NCBI GenBank assembly: GCA_028565635.1
Contig: JAOXYB010024401.1
Span: forward strand, 1 to 32,402
Origin: Phoronis ovalis
Lineage: Eukaryota > Phoronida > Phoronidae
Direction of reading: 5' to 3'
Length of the DNA stretch: 32,402 nucleotides
How positions within the stretch are numbered: the first letter of the stretch is position 1; each line of letters opens with the position of its first letter. The notes beneath the pieces are model-generated. The model had not been told where the DNA came from. It saw only the letters and a list, made by a program, of their open reading frames with translations, and searched no databases. Below, piece by piece: positions 32,126 through 32,402 of the stretch. The translations under genes were made by a program, and so were the position numbers.

Positions 32126-32402
32126 TGAAAAATAGGATTTGTTAGCAAAGAAATAGGTTTCACTTAGCTTAAGGTGGATCCATTTGAAACTTAAATCGTA
32201 TATTACTTGCATATTGACAATGAAGCCTATTGACATAGGCCTAAGTACACCATTAAACTCCCCATCCAACTCAACACAAAAACGTTGTAACGTTCATGCA
32301 CATATCAAGTAGAGCAACATTCCCTGAACTATTATCTCTTCATAATGTGAGCGTACACTCTTTCATACACTACCAGTTAAATTTTCATGCAGTCTTGACC
32401 AT

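Overview
This window is animal nuclear DNA: AT-rich (roughly two thirds by eye), with short exons bounded by GT/AG introns and proteins that align well to bilaterian families. Intron sizes (about 0.1 to 3.5 kb), a tRNA-derived SINE, a hAT-like MITE and other short inverted-repeat elements suggest a marine or other invertebrate, perhaps a lophotrochozoan such as a mollusc, but the sequence alone does not fix the phylum. I found no bacterial-type operon, virus, CRISPR array or toxin system. The window is a stretch of ordinary housekeeping genes.

Layout: (1) 453-2305, minus strand: the first three coding exons of a CCDC97 homologue; its 3' end lies off the left edge. (2) 2306-3939: a spacer holding a roughly 720-bp inverted-repeat element (about 2485-3204) and the COX20 promoter. 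(3) 3940-5335, plus strand: a complete four-exon COX20 (FAM36A) gene. A 66-bp tandem duplication has copied the 3' splice site of its third exon. (4) 5802-10018, minus strand: a complete seven-exon GPATCH11 (CCDC75) gene, tail-to-tail with COX20 across a palindromic poly(A)-signal element. (5) 10019 to about 10150: a short bidirectional promoter with a YY1-like site and a 22-bp imperfect palindrome. (6) From about 10150 to past the right edge, plus strand: HEATR5B, with a probable untranslated first exon and 26 coding exons (13771-32119) encoding about 1406 residues, roughly two thirds of the usual protein.

All exon boundaries were placed by hand. They use GT/AG sites, keep the reading frame across every junction, and follow protein similarity recalled from the human families. 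The head-to-head GPATCH11/HEATR5B pair matches the human arrangement as I recall it and so looks like ancient microsynteny. The four genes do not form one pathway: COX20 acts in cytochrome c oxidase assembly, HEATR5B in AP-1/clathrin membrane traffic, and GPATCH11 and CCDC97 are nuclear proteins probably linked to RNA processing.

The points most worth a second look are the duplicated COX20 splice acceptor, the shared GPATCH11/HEATR5B promoter, the bidirectional poly(A) palindrome, an exact 203-bp tandem duplication just upstream of the HEATR5B start exon, the SINE with clear target-site duplications, and the hAT-like MITE.
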